64,000 nucleotides of DNA from Stichopus chloronotus (lineage: Eukaryota; Echinodermata; Holothuroidea; Aspidochirotida; Stichopodidae): NCBI GenBank assembly GCA_021234535.1, contig CM037845.1, positions 5,298,501 through 5,362,500 of the forward strand, read 5' to 3'. Below, piece after piece: positions 35,951 through 47,930 of the stretch. Under the pieces are notes generated by a model, which worked only from the letters and a program-made list of their open reading frames with translations, was not told where the DNA came from and searched no databases. Both the position numbers and the translations under genes were made by a program. The stretch's first letter is position 1. Every line of letters begins with the position of its first letter.

Positions 35951-36700
35951 TTTCTTGTTTTCTTTTCGTTAACAACATGTCCAACTACTCCACGTCTGAA
36001 TAATTTATATTTGTTTTGCATATTCCAGATTCAATAGTTATGTACACTATATGTTTTTATTCTATGCTCATGCCAGAGACGTCACTCAAGTCTCTTAATT
36101 AATTTATTGACTGTGGTGTTATATTTCACATGCAATAGCACCTGCACAATAGAATTTAAGACACTGGTGAGGTCAGAAAGGGTGACTTCTCTGCCTTGGG
36201 GAAAATGCTCAATGGGGACCTCATTTGGGTAACCTTGTGACAAACTAGATCACAACTTTGGGAAACAAAGTATGTTTGCCAGACATTGACTGGGAGTTGA
36301 TTCTGGAGGATTCAGTCTTTTCCTCTAAAGAGATGAAATAAATTGTCATCCACCCCCATTCATTAATATCATTGATAGCTTGCAATCAAAGCTGGACCTC
36401 ACAGTCCCTTTTGCAGTTTATACTCTAGAGACAGCAGTTCATGCATCTTCCGCAGTGCCTCTCAGCCTGAGATGATCCTCCATGAACATTTGGTCATATT
36501 CCTTTACTTAGCAGGTCATAAGTGAGTCACAGTACTAAGCAATCTTACTTTGACCAAAGAAAGGTAATGTCAGATTGGATGTTTATTATTGAACAGTAAG
36601 CCTCCTTTTATTCCACAGTCTCTTTTTGTGCTGTTTGTTTATTCACACCATTTTGATTGGAATTGTAGTTCACATGTGACTCCTATTTTGGGCATATTAG

Positions 36701-36788
36701 TGCGGTGTGATACCGCAAACCATGCTATCTCACTGCTGATCGAGTCCCTCTCATTCTGTGCAGTACATGTACTGTTTACAAATGACAG
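36701..36788 (+). CDS. Candidate 88-nt exon in phase with the 33-nt exon
   Basis: Flanked by CTATTTTGGGCATATTAG and GACAG|GTAACA. In the phase left by the 33-nt exon at 32190 it is open and reads RCDTANHAISLLIESLSF followed by CAVHVLFTND, a hydrophobic stretch that could be membrane-embedded. It ends in phase 2. The acceptor is only moderate. No family recognised; this rests on phase agreement. Confidence 0.25.
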
Positions 36789-37204
36789 GTAACAGTCATT
36801 GCTTGAAACCATAAGAGCCAAATGGAGTGCCCTGAGATGTACTTGTCTATTTTTATCACTGATCACATAAATGCTAACTTTGTTAAAAAGAAGTTGCATT
36901 AAGCCATTTTGGGCACAATTAGTTCATGAATCTCCAGTACAGAGATAAAGTTGAACTGAGTGGGTGCTCTCTCTACTGTTTGCCATCTGAGGTTGTTATG
37001 CTGGGTGCGTACTGCCCCTGGAAAGAGATCCAAGTCAGTATCCAGTCTTGGATCAATTGCTTACCTACCTCCACACACTCAGACTACTGCGCTTTGCATA
37101 ATTAGTGAGCTATGTGAGCCCTTACAGTATTAAAGTATACATGGTAATGTTCCCCTCTACTGCACATGGCTGCATAGCTGTTACCTACATTTTACAGAAC
37201 AAGG

Positions 37205-37560
37205 TTGATCCACATCTCGTATAGTTTACAATTTTCTTAATACGTCTGTTCCAATGGAGAGGCCACACGAAGATTGTAAACAGTAGCTATGGCTAGCCTT
37301 TTCTTCCGAAATGAAATTGCTATACAAATGTATTACTCTTTTGTGAATTCCAGGGTATTTTGTGTTGTAGAGATATATGCAGCTTTGACATCAATGCTTC
37401 ATCCTCTGCAAATTATACAAAATAGTTTACTTAAATGTAGGCCACTCACTAGAAAACCAAGACGTTACTGTACGTAAAGTTCCATTATCATTGTTGCACT
37501 TTTACATGTATATTGTGAACTTGAATATATATGTGAAATAAATTTGAATCTTGAAATGAG
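37205..37560 (+). pseudogene. LINE reverse transcriptase C-terminus and 3' tail
   Basis: 37300-37477 reads IQMYYSFVNSRVFCVVEIY followed by LHPLQIIQNSLLK and LTRKPRRYCT. This matches the thumb-region pattern of CR1/L2-type LINEs (YYSFVxSRLxYxxExWG...LKPLQIIQNRxLK). The untranslated stretch then ends GTGAAATAAATTTGAATCTTGAAA, a typical LINE 3' end. It is 5'-truncated, as is usual for reverse-transcribed LINE copies. Confidence 0.75.
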
Positions 37561-37999
37561 GTTTGCAAATGTATGGTTTGTTTTGTTTTTTTGTGTGTGT
37601 TTTTTGTTTAGTAGACATATTTGGTATTTTGGATCATGGTCTTACCATCCCTTGTAGTTCCTATTCCATTTATGTACCAATGGTTCCATGCTGATAGAAA
37701 TGCAGATATCCCTGTACCACAATGCATTGCAATTACTGTAGTACAGTACTTGACCTTTTAAAAACAACTTTGTTCTCTCACAAAACAGTACCTTTTTCGT
37801 AGAGCAATGCCATTAGAGGCAGACATGGAGCATAATTACTCAAAATCAAAATGGAATTGCCCTAGTTCATCAATGAAGTTAGGTAGCATTCAGAATAATA
37901 GCAAAGAATGTGTTCAAATAGCTTGAAATCCGCCTCAGGCATATATATGTGCTTGTGCAAAATTTTACAAGGCTACTATTTTTCCTCTTCAAGGTTCTG

Positions 38000-39300
38000 C
38001 CAACACTGATGATGGGATTGCACGATATAGATTTTAAAGGAAGGAATTTAAATATTCAACAAGCATAGATCCCTGTGTATTTAATTTCAACCTTGTGCTT
38101 TTTGTTACCTTTTTTTTTTATCTGAAATGAAACAAAAACCCAGCCATTGCAGGCAAAGGAAGGATCCGTCTTATAAGTGCGAGTTGTTAGAGTTGTTAGA
38201 ATTTCACCAAATCCCAAGTTGTCATTAGTTTTAACAAATCTCTGTCTCAGTTTAGTGCCCTGGGTCAATGATGTTCTAGATTCTCTCTCCCTCTAAGGTT
38301 CTTATTTCAGTTCCGTGGCGGTGGTGAGGGTTTTATATTGATTTTTTTGCTGGCATACTTTAATTCTCTCACATAATTTTGCCTTCCCATCTTGCCCTGG
38401 CAGTTTAAAACTTTGGCTGTCTGCGATGTTTATACTGGTGTTTTGTTAGCTCAGTTATCCAGTTGAAGAGACTGCTAGCTAGCCCCAGATTTCACTCTTT
38501 GACCTTTTTTTTTTTTTTTTTTTCTGGCTGCCTCTAGAGGAGGATCAGGATATTTGCACTAAGCAAATGTTCAATTTCAAGAGCTTTATTTCCCCAGTCA
38601 TGATGGAGGGTTCTGTGTGAAACTTGCTCACGAAATCTGCTCTGCTGCAGTTTGGCAATCGTCAGGGGTCATTTAGATTCTATAGCTATAATGCAATTCT
38701 TTGCAAAGTGTCATGTATTCTGTAGACAGCTAAGAAGTACTGTATAAGACAATGCATACAGTGTAAAGCCCCTGCAAAGTGGCACATGCTCAGTGATTTG
38801 AATTTGATATGGTGCACTACAGAACTACATAATTACATATGCTGTATTGTATAGAGCACTGTACTGTATGTTTACTGCATACCTTTATATACTGTATTCT
38901 AGTTACACAAACTAGACTAAAAACAATCATAAACTGCCTGAGTATTATGTAGTAGCTATGTATAGTAGGAACGTACAGTTAGAATGGTCTGTGTTGCTGT
39001 GAAAACAGTTGTGCTGTAAGTTGTAATGCTCAGATGTTCAGTATCCATACTTAATGAATGCAAGTATTTGACTAGTAAAGAAATTTTACACATTTAAATG
39101 TGGCTGTTTGCCATGTAAATCTTTAAGATAATGTATACTGCAGAGCATTTAGGAATTATACTAAAGTCAGGAAGAATACTCCACTTGAATTAATGTGTGT
39201 GTATGTAAAGAGGTAGTCGAGCGGGGAGATAGGGTGCTTGTGTTAATAATCACATAAATGTGGACAGTGATGAAAGAAAGTATCCAATCTTGATGTACCA
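38000..39300. other. Intergenic or intronic, no gene seen
   Basis: AT-rich, with a T homopolymer at about 38504-38523 and several ACTGTA words. No structured repeat or coding frame that I can support. Confidence 0.45.
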
Positions 39301-41585
39301 AAGGCCCTTTCACACTAAGTGGGATATGATGGGATATAATAGGTAGGTGCGACAGGATGAGATACAGTATGATGCGATAACAAGATCATGCATCAGTGTT
39401 TCTGTTTTCACACTGTAGGGATTTTTCATTGTCCTGTTGAAGTCCCATAAAGGCAAAAAGTGAATCCACTAAATTTTTAGCTTCAAAAGTTTAGTATAAT
39501 TGCACCATGCACACAATCTTCTGTCCATGAACAACCACCTGGGTATTATAAATATGAAGAAATAGTTACGATTAAACCATCTCATCCTTTTGGTTTATTT
39601 TCAGTACACACGCCGCTACTTATCTGATTTTACAGAGAGTAATGATTGGTCACAGGAAAAATATTACTGTGATAAGTGAGAAGTTGGAATTTTCTCAACT
39701 TCATCGTTAGTTCATACTAGCATGCTGGTGTGAGCTTATGCGATCATGTGGCGTCACTCTATCCTTTTATCTATCTGTTAATCTATCTGTCCACAATTGT
39801 TTAAAATGCTTCTCAAACATGTTTGCATGAATTTCTGAGACACTTACACACTGTTCCATGGGTGGTGGACCATTCAGGGTGTTCAGACATTTTGGGCCGA
39901 AGGCCCATTGCCCCGTTTTATGAAATTCTTCAAAGTGCTTCTCCTCCTACAGATTCCCATGCACAGTTTTGATTGTTTGTCATAATAATACTACATCAGT
40001 GGTGCCCCCAAAGTGTTCTGGAATTTTGGGTCCAAGGTTCGATGTGGGCCCTTTGACCCATTTTATGAAATTCTGCAAAGTGCTTTTCCTCCCACAGATT
40101 CCCTTGTACCATGCTGATGGTTTGTCATAATGATACCCTAATAGTGGTACCTTCAGGGTGTACAGGAATTTTTGGTCCAAGGTCCCATGTGAGCCCCTTT
40201 GGCCCATTTTGTGAAATTCTGCAAAATGCTTCACCTCCTACAGATTCTCTTGTATAATGTTGATGGTTTTTCATAATGATACTCCATTAGTGGTGCCTTT
40301 AGGGTGTTCAGGAATTTTGGGTCCAAGGTCCCATGTTGGCCCTTTGGCCCAGTTTATGATATTCTGTAATGCTGCTTCTCCTACAGATTCTCTTGCACAA
40401 TATTGATGGTTTGTCATAATGATACTCCATTAGTGATGCTCTCAGGATGTTCAGAAATTTTTGGTGCACGGTCCCACGTTGGCCCTTTGGCCCATTTTAT
40501 GAAATTCTGCACACTGTTTCTCCTTCTACATATTCTCTTTTGCAATTTTGTTTTTTTGTCAGTATGATACTCCAATAGTGGTACCTTCAGGATGTTTATG
40601 AATTCTGGGTCCATGTTCCTTGGGTGGTGGATCATTCGGGACGCTCAGGAAGTTTGAGTCCAAAGTCCTATGTGGGTCCCTTTGGCCCATTTTATGAATT
40701 TTGGCAAAGTGCCTATCCTCCTACAGATTTTGTTATACAGTGTTGATGGGTTTTTGCAATGATACTCCATTAGTGGTGCCTGCTGGGTATTCAGAATTTT
40801 TGGGTCCAAGGTTCATGTGCACCCTTTGTCCCATTTGATGATATTCTGCAAAATGTTTCTCTTGCTACAGATTCTCTTGTACCATGTTGATGGTTTGTCA
40901 TAATGGCACTAAATTTAATTTTGCCTGCAGGATGCTGAGGAATTTTGGGTGCAAGGTCTCATGTGGGCCCTTTGGCCCATTTTATGAAATTCTGGAAAAT
41001 GCTTCTCCTCCTACAGATTATCTTGTACAGTGTTGATGGTTTGTCATAATGATGTACTCTAATTAGTGGTACCTTCAAGGTCTTCAGGAATTTGGGGTTC
41101 AAGGTACCCATGTGAGCCTTTTGACCTGTTTTATGAAATTCTGCAAAATGTTTCTCCTTCTACAGATTCTTTCATACAATGTTGATGGTTTGCCATATTG
41201 ATACTCCATTAGTGGTGCCCTCAGGGTGTTCAAGAATTTTGGTTACAAGGTCTCAAGAGGGCCCTTTGGCTCATTTTATGAAGATCTCCTCCTCCTACAG
41301 ATTCTCTTGCACAATGTTGATGAATGGTCATAATGATATACTTCATTAGTGGTACCTACATGGCATTCAGTGATTTTGAGTGTTCTATATTTCATATAAG
41401 ATACAGACACTTGGTTGAAGGTATGAGCTTCTGCACCATTGGTGCTCTAGTATCATGTTGTGTCTCATCCTATCGGATGCTATCACCATTCACCCCTGGT
41501 GTGAAATGGTTTTAGTTATAACATTATTTGAAATTTTTTGTCCCACTGTATCACATTCTATTGCACCTGGCAGTAAAAGGTCCTT
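39301..41585. mobile_element. Foldback-like element enclosing a satellite array
   Basis: Left end AAGGCCCTTTCACACTAAG, followed by GATATGATGGGATATAAT and GATGAGATACAGTATGATGCGATA. On the right, in reverse complement, AAGGACCTTTTACTG is followed by GATACAGTGGGAC and GATAGCATCCGATAGGATGAGACA. The two ends are diverged inverted copies built from GAT-containing words. Everything between is mostly the tandem array. No transposase frame. The left 480 bp could alone be a MITE. Confidence 0.4.
39850..41395 (+). repeat. Satellite array of about 146-bp units
   Basis: About ten tandem units. Each contains AGGGTGTTCAGGAATTTTGG, then TCCAAGGTCCCATGTGGGCC, CTTTGGCCCATTTTATGAAA, CTCCTCCTACAGATTC and TGATGGTTTGTCATAATGAT. 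Successive GGTCCAAGG landmarks at about 40028, 40173 and 40319 give the period. Units differ at many positions, so the array is not recent. Short frames on the minus strand follow from the repeat and are not genes. Confidence 0.9.
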
Positions 41586-41914
41586 AAATTTTTTTTTTTT
41601 CTTTAGCCTGGTATGCTGATGTTAAAGTCACTGCATATTCAAACCAAACGACCACTGAGGGATCCACTGTAGGGCACTGTTTTTAAGCTTCACAAGAAGC
41701 AAATTCCAGTTTAATTTTTTAAACAGTACTGTGGGTCTATGATTTGGAAGTTTCATACAGTGTAAATGCTGAGGACAACAGATACTGTAGGCCTGTAGAA
41801 CATATTTTGTTTTGAAAGTGTACCTGTTGTCAAGGTCAAGATGTCTATCATGTGCTCAGATTAATGTGATATGGAAATGGACAGGTACTTGGGGATAGAT
41901 CTAGGCCATTAAGC

Positions 41915-42139
41915 CAATTGTCCAAATTAGCATTCAAAGTCCACAGTTGCACACTGAAGGAAAACAGATCCCAATTACAGGTGGAAGTGATTTACTTGTT
42001 TTGTCACCTACCTCATGTATCTCAACACAACAACTGCACTTCCATATACCATGCAAAGAGTGGGTGGGTCTGCTGTTCAGTGTGCATCTCGGCGTACCAC
42101 ACTGACTACAAGAAACCAATTCATTTAGATGAAAAGTAA
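41915..42139 (+). CDS. Coding-like stretch with a PHD-finger-like C-terminus
   Basis: An open frame to TAA at 42139; an acceptor-like CCAATTACAG at 41980 could start the exon at 41981. It reads FCHLPHVSQHNNC, then YHAKSGWVCCSVCISAYHTD. The W-x-x-C-x2-C-x3-YH pattern is that of the second half of a PHD finger (a chromatin-binding zinc fold, or a transposase zinc domain), but the final cysteine is Tyr here and the first CxxC pair is not visible. Product unknown; it may be a transposon-derived fragment. Confidence 0.3.
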   Translation, partial: QLSKLAFKVHSCTLKENRSQLQVEVIYLFCHLPHVSQHNNCTSIYHAKSGWVCCSVCISAYHTDYKKPIHLDEK

Positions 42140-42735
42140 CAGTAATTGTGGGTCATTGAAAATATATTGAGCACAAGATGATACATTGGTTTTGTTCCAC
42201 AGCTACAGTATGAAAAATGAAAATGTGTGAAAATGTTTTTATCACATGTTTCATTATTACAGTCAAGGGTCAAGCGTATTTTGTACATGTACCACATTCT
42301 CACCATATGTAACTGTATCTGCTTTTTTTACACTTTTACTTTGTGAATATCATGTGTATTCCTACTTAAAGTAAATTTGGTATCTGGCTTTGAGATGATG
42401 ACTTACTTCTCTCCATCGTAGAGCATTTGTGAGAAACTGACTTTGACCTACAGCCTGTATCTCAAAAAGGTGCCAGAGGGCAGCTGAGATTTGGAGTGTT
42501 GTGATGCATTCCCCCCTCCCACTTTGGAATTGATCAGTGAACAGGATAGCAATAATCAGATCGGTTCATGTTTCCATCGAAACATGTTGGGTTGGCCTTA
42601 TGAAAGCAAACTTTGGCAAAAGAAATGGACAGTGATACTGTAACATTGCACTGTATCGGTGGTGCAGTATTGCTTGCATATCTTGAATTCACGTTGTAGA
42701 TGCCCTGCATATTTTATCGTACCCCTAAGTGAGAG

Positions 42736-42803
42736 CAAGAGGTATTAAAGTGTAGTCACCCGTAAATACCCACATCAGTAAGTTGTGGGAATTTTAATTA
42801 CAG
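42736..42803 (+). repeat. Copy of the GTGAGTTGTGGGG dispersed repeat
   Basis: GTAGTCACCCGTAAATACCC followed by ACATCAGTAAGTTGTGGG aligns with 27846-27885 (CATAGTCACTCGTGAATTCC, CACACCAGTGAGTTGTGGGG). The candidate exon at 42804 starts directly after it. Confidence 0.6.
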
Positions 42804-43031
42804 CATATTGCTAACACACATATATGTAGAACTTACGGAAAGATTCAGAGAAAAGGTGTAAATTTATGTACCAGCTGTTTTAACGAAGACAGTAAGCACA
42901 GTATGTTATGTCCCTCTTGTGGTGGGTTTCAAGATCAATTTGTAAACAGTGAAGAAAACGCTGAGGTTCTGAAGGGCTCTTTCGGGTACGATTGTCTGAT
43001 GTTGAACATGATCAACTTATGCTCACGATGA
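42804..43031 (+). CDS. Coding-like stretch with two CxxC pairs
   Basis: An open frame of 75 codons follows TTTTAATTACAG and runs to TGA at 43029-43031, with no early ATG. It includes GVNLCTSCFNEDSKH then SMLCPSCGGFQDQF, that is CxxC-x10-CxxC, a zinc-ribbon-like arrangement, then an acidic NSEENAEVLKGSFGYDC tail. Such zinc knuckles occur in nucleic-acid-binding proteins and in transposases. The frame has protein-like composition and no internal stop, but the immediately preceding sequence belongs to a dispersed repeat, so it may be transposon-borne. I cannot assign a product. Confidence 0.35.
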   Translation, partial: HIANTHICRTYGKIQRKGVNLCTSCFNEDSKHSMLCPSCGGFQDQFVNSEENAEVLKGSFGYDCLMLNMINLCSR

Positions 43032-43458
43032 AATTTAAAAGTTCAAGAAATGACCTGCATTGGGATATATGTAGAATATACCGTTACTTTAATGTGTACA
43101 GCTGCACGAGTTAGATCAGAAAGCAAAATTACTGGTAGACTGTGTAGATGCTTTCAATTAATACTCACTTTTGCAGTATGGATGAGGGGTAATTGCCACA
43201 AAATAGCATGGAGATGGGAAAATTGCCATATGTACAGTGGTGTGACATGTGTATATTGCAGTTATACAGTACTATTAGCCATTAATTAACTTTTGAATTC
43301 CTTTTCTTTAGTGAAATAGCATAATCAAAAGCTATTTTAAAAGATAAATCATGCCCATGTAAGTATGGCACAAGTTTTGTATCGTACAGTTTTTTTGGTA
43401 ACATTTTGACCCAATGGAAACTTATCTACTAGACTGTTAAACCTTTTGTTTTTTGTAG

Positions 43459-43633
43459 TATCCCGTCCATGGCCAGAAAAACTGAAATTTCTAGGCAAGC
43501 AAAGAATTATTTCCCATGTGATCATAATTATTTACTAAGTGGAGCACGACAGTGGGTTTGCACGGAGCATACAGAAAAATTTTTCAAAAATGAGCCCTCT
43601 CAGATTGCAGGAAACAACACTTTGATGCCCTGA
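43459..43633 (+). CDS. Candidate terminal exon
   Basis: A strong acceptor (CCTTTTGTTTTTTGTAG) at 43458 opens a frame of 57 codons ending TGA at 43633. It reads IPSMARKTEISRQAKNYF, then LLSGARQWVCTEHTEKFF. An AATAAA lies about 160 bases downstream near 43792. Its start phase (one base before the first full codon) fits the end phase of the candidate exon at 36701. No family recognised; evidence is splice context and openness only. Confidence 0.25.
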
Positions 43634-44349
43634 TGAATGAACCCAGTGGTCCAAAAATTAAGTAGCCCATCGGGCTTCTCTGATGGCTTCCGACACGATT
43701 TTGATTGAGTCCAACATAATCATAAATTCAAGCATGGGGAATGCCTAACACTTTGACTTTTTTGTGCATTTTGTGCATTGATTTTGAAGGAAATAAAGTT
43801 AACGTATATTCCGTTACCAAATTTCTCTTCGTTCAAAGTTTGTTCTTACTCTTCACTTCTGTCAAACGAACTTATAAACTTTTGAGCCATACAATACACC
43901 TATCGCTGTTGCAACTACTGTGCTGCACATATACACCAAACTGGTTTGAAACAGCAGAAGCAACTTAAGTACCACTGCTACTATATGTGACTATTACTGT
44001 TCAGTATGTTCCTTACTGTGCTGCTTGAAAGAAAGCAAATAGCCTCCACGTAGCTCTCTCATTGGTCAAAAGCAGTTTGGACTTTGCCCCTCGCAGCCTG
44101 ACAGAATGGCAGTCTCCCTGTTCAATGCAGCTATGCAATGAGCGTGAGGAGGGACTTTGTCAGTGAGCGTTGTGTAAATTGTGTATCGTTTACTCGTGGA
44201 GCTTGACCAATGTGTAGGCTTTACATCATGCTACTTCTCTAGGGTTTGTAGTATATGCCACGCCTAGGATGTGTTGTGGGATTGAGCTGAGTTCGCTCAT
44301 AGAAAGGAATGACCAAAGTTATTAAATATTCCTGGCTAGTTGGTGAGTG

Positions 44350-45640
44350 TGGAATGCGTTTCAGTGATCAGAATGAAAGTTTAACAAGGAGAACTTTTAT
44401 TTACTCATTCTGATAGTGCGATGATTGGTATAATACTGATTTCAATAGTCATTAGAACAAATTTCTCCAGAGTAGGTACGATTTTTCGGCAATGATCTTC
44501 CCGATTTGCAGATTTTTCCATTTGTGATCCTGTCTTCATTTTACACTGATCTTCTGATTTATATTTGTATTTGTGGAGACAAATAAAACTAAAAGAAAAG
44601 AATGAAAAAAAATTATGATTGAAGAGAGCTTTCAGCTCGATGATTGAGTGTAGGCTTGTTTTCTCCATAACTGGAAAACATTAAGAGAAATACATGCAAT
44701 ACAATAAATTTCTTCAATAGAGAGAGGTACAGTACAATTAGATGTACTTTGAATTACCTTGTGAGACTAAAACTAAACATCAGCTGTAAAGTGTGGTTGA
44801 CTTGGAAACCAAATAAAGAAGGATAGAAGTGAGAGATGAAATGCCACTCCCTGTCCTTGTTGTATATGGATGACAGAACTAATTCCTGATGTCGAGAATC
44901 TCGTTAGACAGTGAAAATTGCCCATTCTTTTCTGAACTTTTTATTAGCCATATAATTACGTGGCTGGCTTTGTTACTTTTTGTATGTTGAAGTGTGCTTA
45001 ATGAGTGCATTACAGCTGCTGTCAGCAAAATTGTTTATTGTTTGTCCTTTTGCATGATTACTTCCCTGGACCAGTAGCTTTTATGTGGAACTTCCATTTT
45101 GAACACACTGAAAGTAGGAGTGATCATATTTCATATCATGAACTGAATGTAAAAAGGTTCGATATCCTCTGAAAAAAAAAAGTAGTTTGTACAGTACCTA
45201 TGAAAGCTAGACAAAAAGGATTGATCTGTGTGATTGAAAGCACTTGGTTGCATATAAATTTCTTATACTTGATTCACATAATTCACAGACTGCATGGTCT
45301 ATACTGAGAACATTATTTCCACCCTCCACCCACATATATACCTATATGGCATAGTAACAGTGTATGCTTTAATCTAACAGTATGCATTTCAAATAGGTGT
45401 GTGCACATCTATCAAAAGCATTTAATTTATGTAACAAGTTAATAGAAAAATTTGACCATGACCATCAGGTTGTCTTTTTGCTGTGATAGACTGATTTTGT
45501 ATATCTGTCACTGCGACACCTTGTTAGTAAGCACACCTTTTTTCTACTTTATGAAGTACCATCAAGAACATATACACTTAGTAATGTGTGTACATCTCGA
45601 GTTGCCAACCAACCTACCAGTTGATGTATGTAATTGGTCA
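44350..45640. other. Intergenic, no gene seen
   Basis: AT-rich, short frames without resemblance. The preceding 44020-44342 is more GC-rich, contains an inverted CCAAT box (CATTGGTCA) and ends at TAGTTG|GTGAGTG, which could be an untranslated first exon with donor. That reading is weak. Confidence 0.35.
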
Positions 45641-45649
45641 GTTTAGGTA

Positions 45650-45900
45650 GTGGATGACTTGTCATGGCCGGCCGTTATCTTCTGGTGAGGTTGAAGGTGT
45701 TTCTGCCAAAGTCAACAGGACAGAGTTTTCAAGTATTGCACTTAGAGGTTTACATCTCAAGAAGTGGAACTTGATGAATATTAACCAAACCAGATACAGT
45801 CCTGTGGGTGTATGCATGTTGATTAATTTGCAATCGATTACTTGATATCCTCTGCACAGTTGGTCAAAGGTCACTTAAGGTCAAGTGTAGCCAAAGTCTG
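45650..45900 (+). repeat. Dispersed GGTCA-rich repeat, copy 3
   Basis: TACATCTCAAGAAGTGGAAC, TTGATATCCTCTGCACAG and TTGGTCAAAGGTCACTTAAG align in order with the units at 35275, with much divergence. Confidence 0.55.
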
Positions 45901-46872
45901 AAGTCTGAAAACAATATAGAGATTGGTATGTCCGAAGTCAATTGGCATGTCAGACCCAAATTTGATGCAACTATTCTATGAATGCAGCAAATAGAGTGCG
46001 ATAGTATTACAAATTACATTGTTGTTAGTACAAAAGCATGCACTGTAGCTACTGGAGACATGTGTAACAGGTAAGGGGGGAGGGCTATGTCCATGTAACA
46101 TTGGCCTTCTACTTTCAGCTTTCCTTATGGATTTTCCTCCAACATTAATACTTACCCAAGATACAGTAAATTCACACATTTAGAGCAGGCTAATTGCTAA
46201 TAAACCAAATGTTTGTTTCATAGCTCTGCAAAAGACAAAAAATAAAACTTGCAGATCATGGAACGACAGAAGTTTTGCACAACACCTGTAACAGACAAGG
46301 CCCTACTGTACGTACAGTACAGCTCAAACATTTTTACATGTGCCAGCTTGTTCAGGAGTTCTCTGTGAATGGTGGGGGTTTAATAACTTGTATATTGTAG
46401 GGAATGGTCAATTTGCTGTCCTAAGTTATGTTTAACTTTGTCTATGCTTGAAATTGAACTACTCTCCCTGAGTGCCATATCCCTGCTTTCTGCCAAGTAG
46501 TGTAAGCAACATCGTTATTGTGAATATCTATACCAGCCCCTCTTCAAATTTTTCAGTTACTGATACGGAGTTACTGATACGGAGAGGAGGCACTAACAAA
46601 ATCTCGAAAAGCAACCCACATCTCATATAATCAAATTCCTTCCCTTCAGACTATAGGCTACAAAAACCTCATCAATTTTATGACAATAAAACAATTCCCA
46701 AAATTGGTACCTTGTGTGAGCAGAAAAATCTCCATTTACATCAACAAAAAATCAAAGGAAGTTGTGTTTGAAAATATTAATGTTAGACAAAAACGTTCAT
46801 TGAATATCAAAGAAGAAAAAGCTAGTAATCCAGGGCTTGTGGGTTGAACATAACTCATACACACTATGTATT

Positions 46873-46985
46873 TAGGTATTCACTGCGTGTACTCCATCAC
46901 CTTATATAGTATGCGTAGGTTATATGAGGTGAGTACATCGCTAGCGAATTCCCAAACCAACAAGCTTTGGGGATTCTGTCTTGAC
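46873..46985. mobile_element. Short hairpin element, CGCTAGCGAATTCCCA family, copy 1
   Basis: Left arm GTATTCACTGCGTGTACTCC, right arm GGTGAGTACATCGCTAGCG followed by AATTCCCAAACC. In reverse complement the right arm matches the left with small gaps. The loop is short (TATAGTATGCGTAGGT). Other copies are at 61265 and 62300. It abuts the LINE fragment. Confidence 0.6.
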
Positions 46986-47667
46986 AATGGGTTAAGTTTT
47001 ACCAATCATATTTCAAGGGTGTTATCAAAAGTGTATTGCACTTTTTCGAACATTAGCTTACACTGTAACATACCTTTCAAGTGAGACAAAGGGAAAGTGT
47101 ACTTACGGCATCCATCCTGCCTACCCTAGTATATGCAATTCCAGTGTGGAATCATTTTGTACAAGTTAAAGACAAGAATAGAATTAGAAGTTTTCTCAAT
47201 TATTGCTCAATATTGCTCAATATAATAAATTGCTCAATTATGGAAACCTTGTATATAAGGTTGATGAAGCTACCTAGGATGAATTTGTAAGACTAATGCA
47301 AAAAGTATTCAAGCTAATAAGGGTCATTGAACTTAATTCTCTGTGTAATAAAACAAATCATAATTTAAGAAATCCAAACATAACTCATATTTCAGAATGC
47401 TACTTTTGAAGAATTTCTTTATCTTTAGAGCAAGCAGCTCTTTTCATTCAAAATGGTTTGTTGGTCCAATTAGTGTAGCCTCTGGTAGCAACTTTTATGG
47501 TGCGCTTTGCATTTTTATGTCTTCTTTTTCTCTTTTGCTTTGCTTAATCTTGTCAATTTTTACTTGTCTTAACCTTTTTCTTTAAAAGTTATAATTTTTT
47601 ATCCTATTTGTAAATTGTCGCAAACTTATGCTGGAATATAATGAATGAATGAATGAATGAATGAATG
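46970..47667 (+). pseudogene. LINE 3' end: reverse transcriptase C-terminus and GAAT tail
   Basis: 46970-47075 reads GFCLDNGLSFTNHISRVLSK, then after a frame break ESVLTASILPTLVYAIPVWN (47088-47150). This is the thumb-domain pattern LGxxxDxxLxFxxHI...YxSLIxPxLxYGxxVW of CR1/L2/Jockey-type elements. An untranslated stretch follows and the copy ends in (GAAT)n at 47639-47667, a simple-repeat tail usual for L2/CR1-like LINEs. Stops and frameshifts show it is dead. The upstream boundary meets a hairpin element. Confidence 0.75.
47639..47667 (+). repeat. (GAAT)n microsatellite, LINE tail
   Basis: Seven near-perfect GAAT units terminating the LINE copy. Confidence 0.9.
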
Positions 47668-47930
47668 TTCCTGAGGTTCAGTGTTCCAGAGGGTCGATGT
47701 TTCTGAGGTTCAATGTTCACAGGGTTCAGAAACATCAGTCTTGAAACATCGAACACGGGGACGATCGAACCTCGGGAACAGCGAAAATGGGGAACTTAAG
47801 TGATAATTCTGAGAACATCGAATCCTGGGTATAACGAACGTTCCACCTACAGCAACTATTGAAATAATACAAAAATGGGATCGTCAAACCGTGAGAACAA
47901 TGAATCCCGGGAACATGGGATAGACTCCCC
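47668..47930. repeat. Inverted array of GTTCGATGTTCC-like words
   Basis: The left half has GAGGTTCAGTGTTCC, GGTCGATGTTTC and GGTTCAATGTTCAC. From about 47730 the orientation flips to GAAACATCGAACACGGGG, GATCGAACCTCGGGAACAG, GAACATCGAATCCTGGG, GAACAATGAATCCCGGG. The two halves are therefore complementary in words but not in register. Confidence 0.75.

Noticed and set aside
39603..39690. Acceptor-led open stretch reading YTRRYLSDFTESNDWSQEKYY
   Set aside because: Inside the left arm region of the 39301 element and ends at a stop with no donor; more likely transposon sequence.
43300..43356. Strong acceptor and GTAAGT donor bracketing 47 bases
   Set aside because: All three frames contain stops, so it cannot be an internal coding exon.
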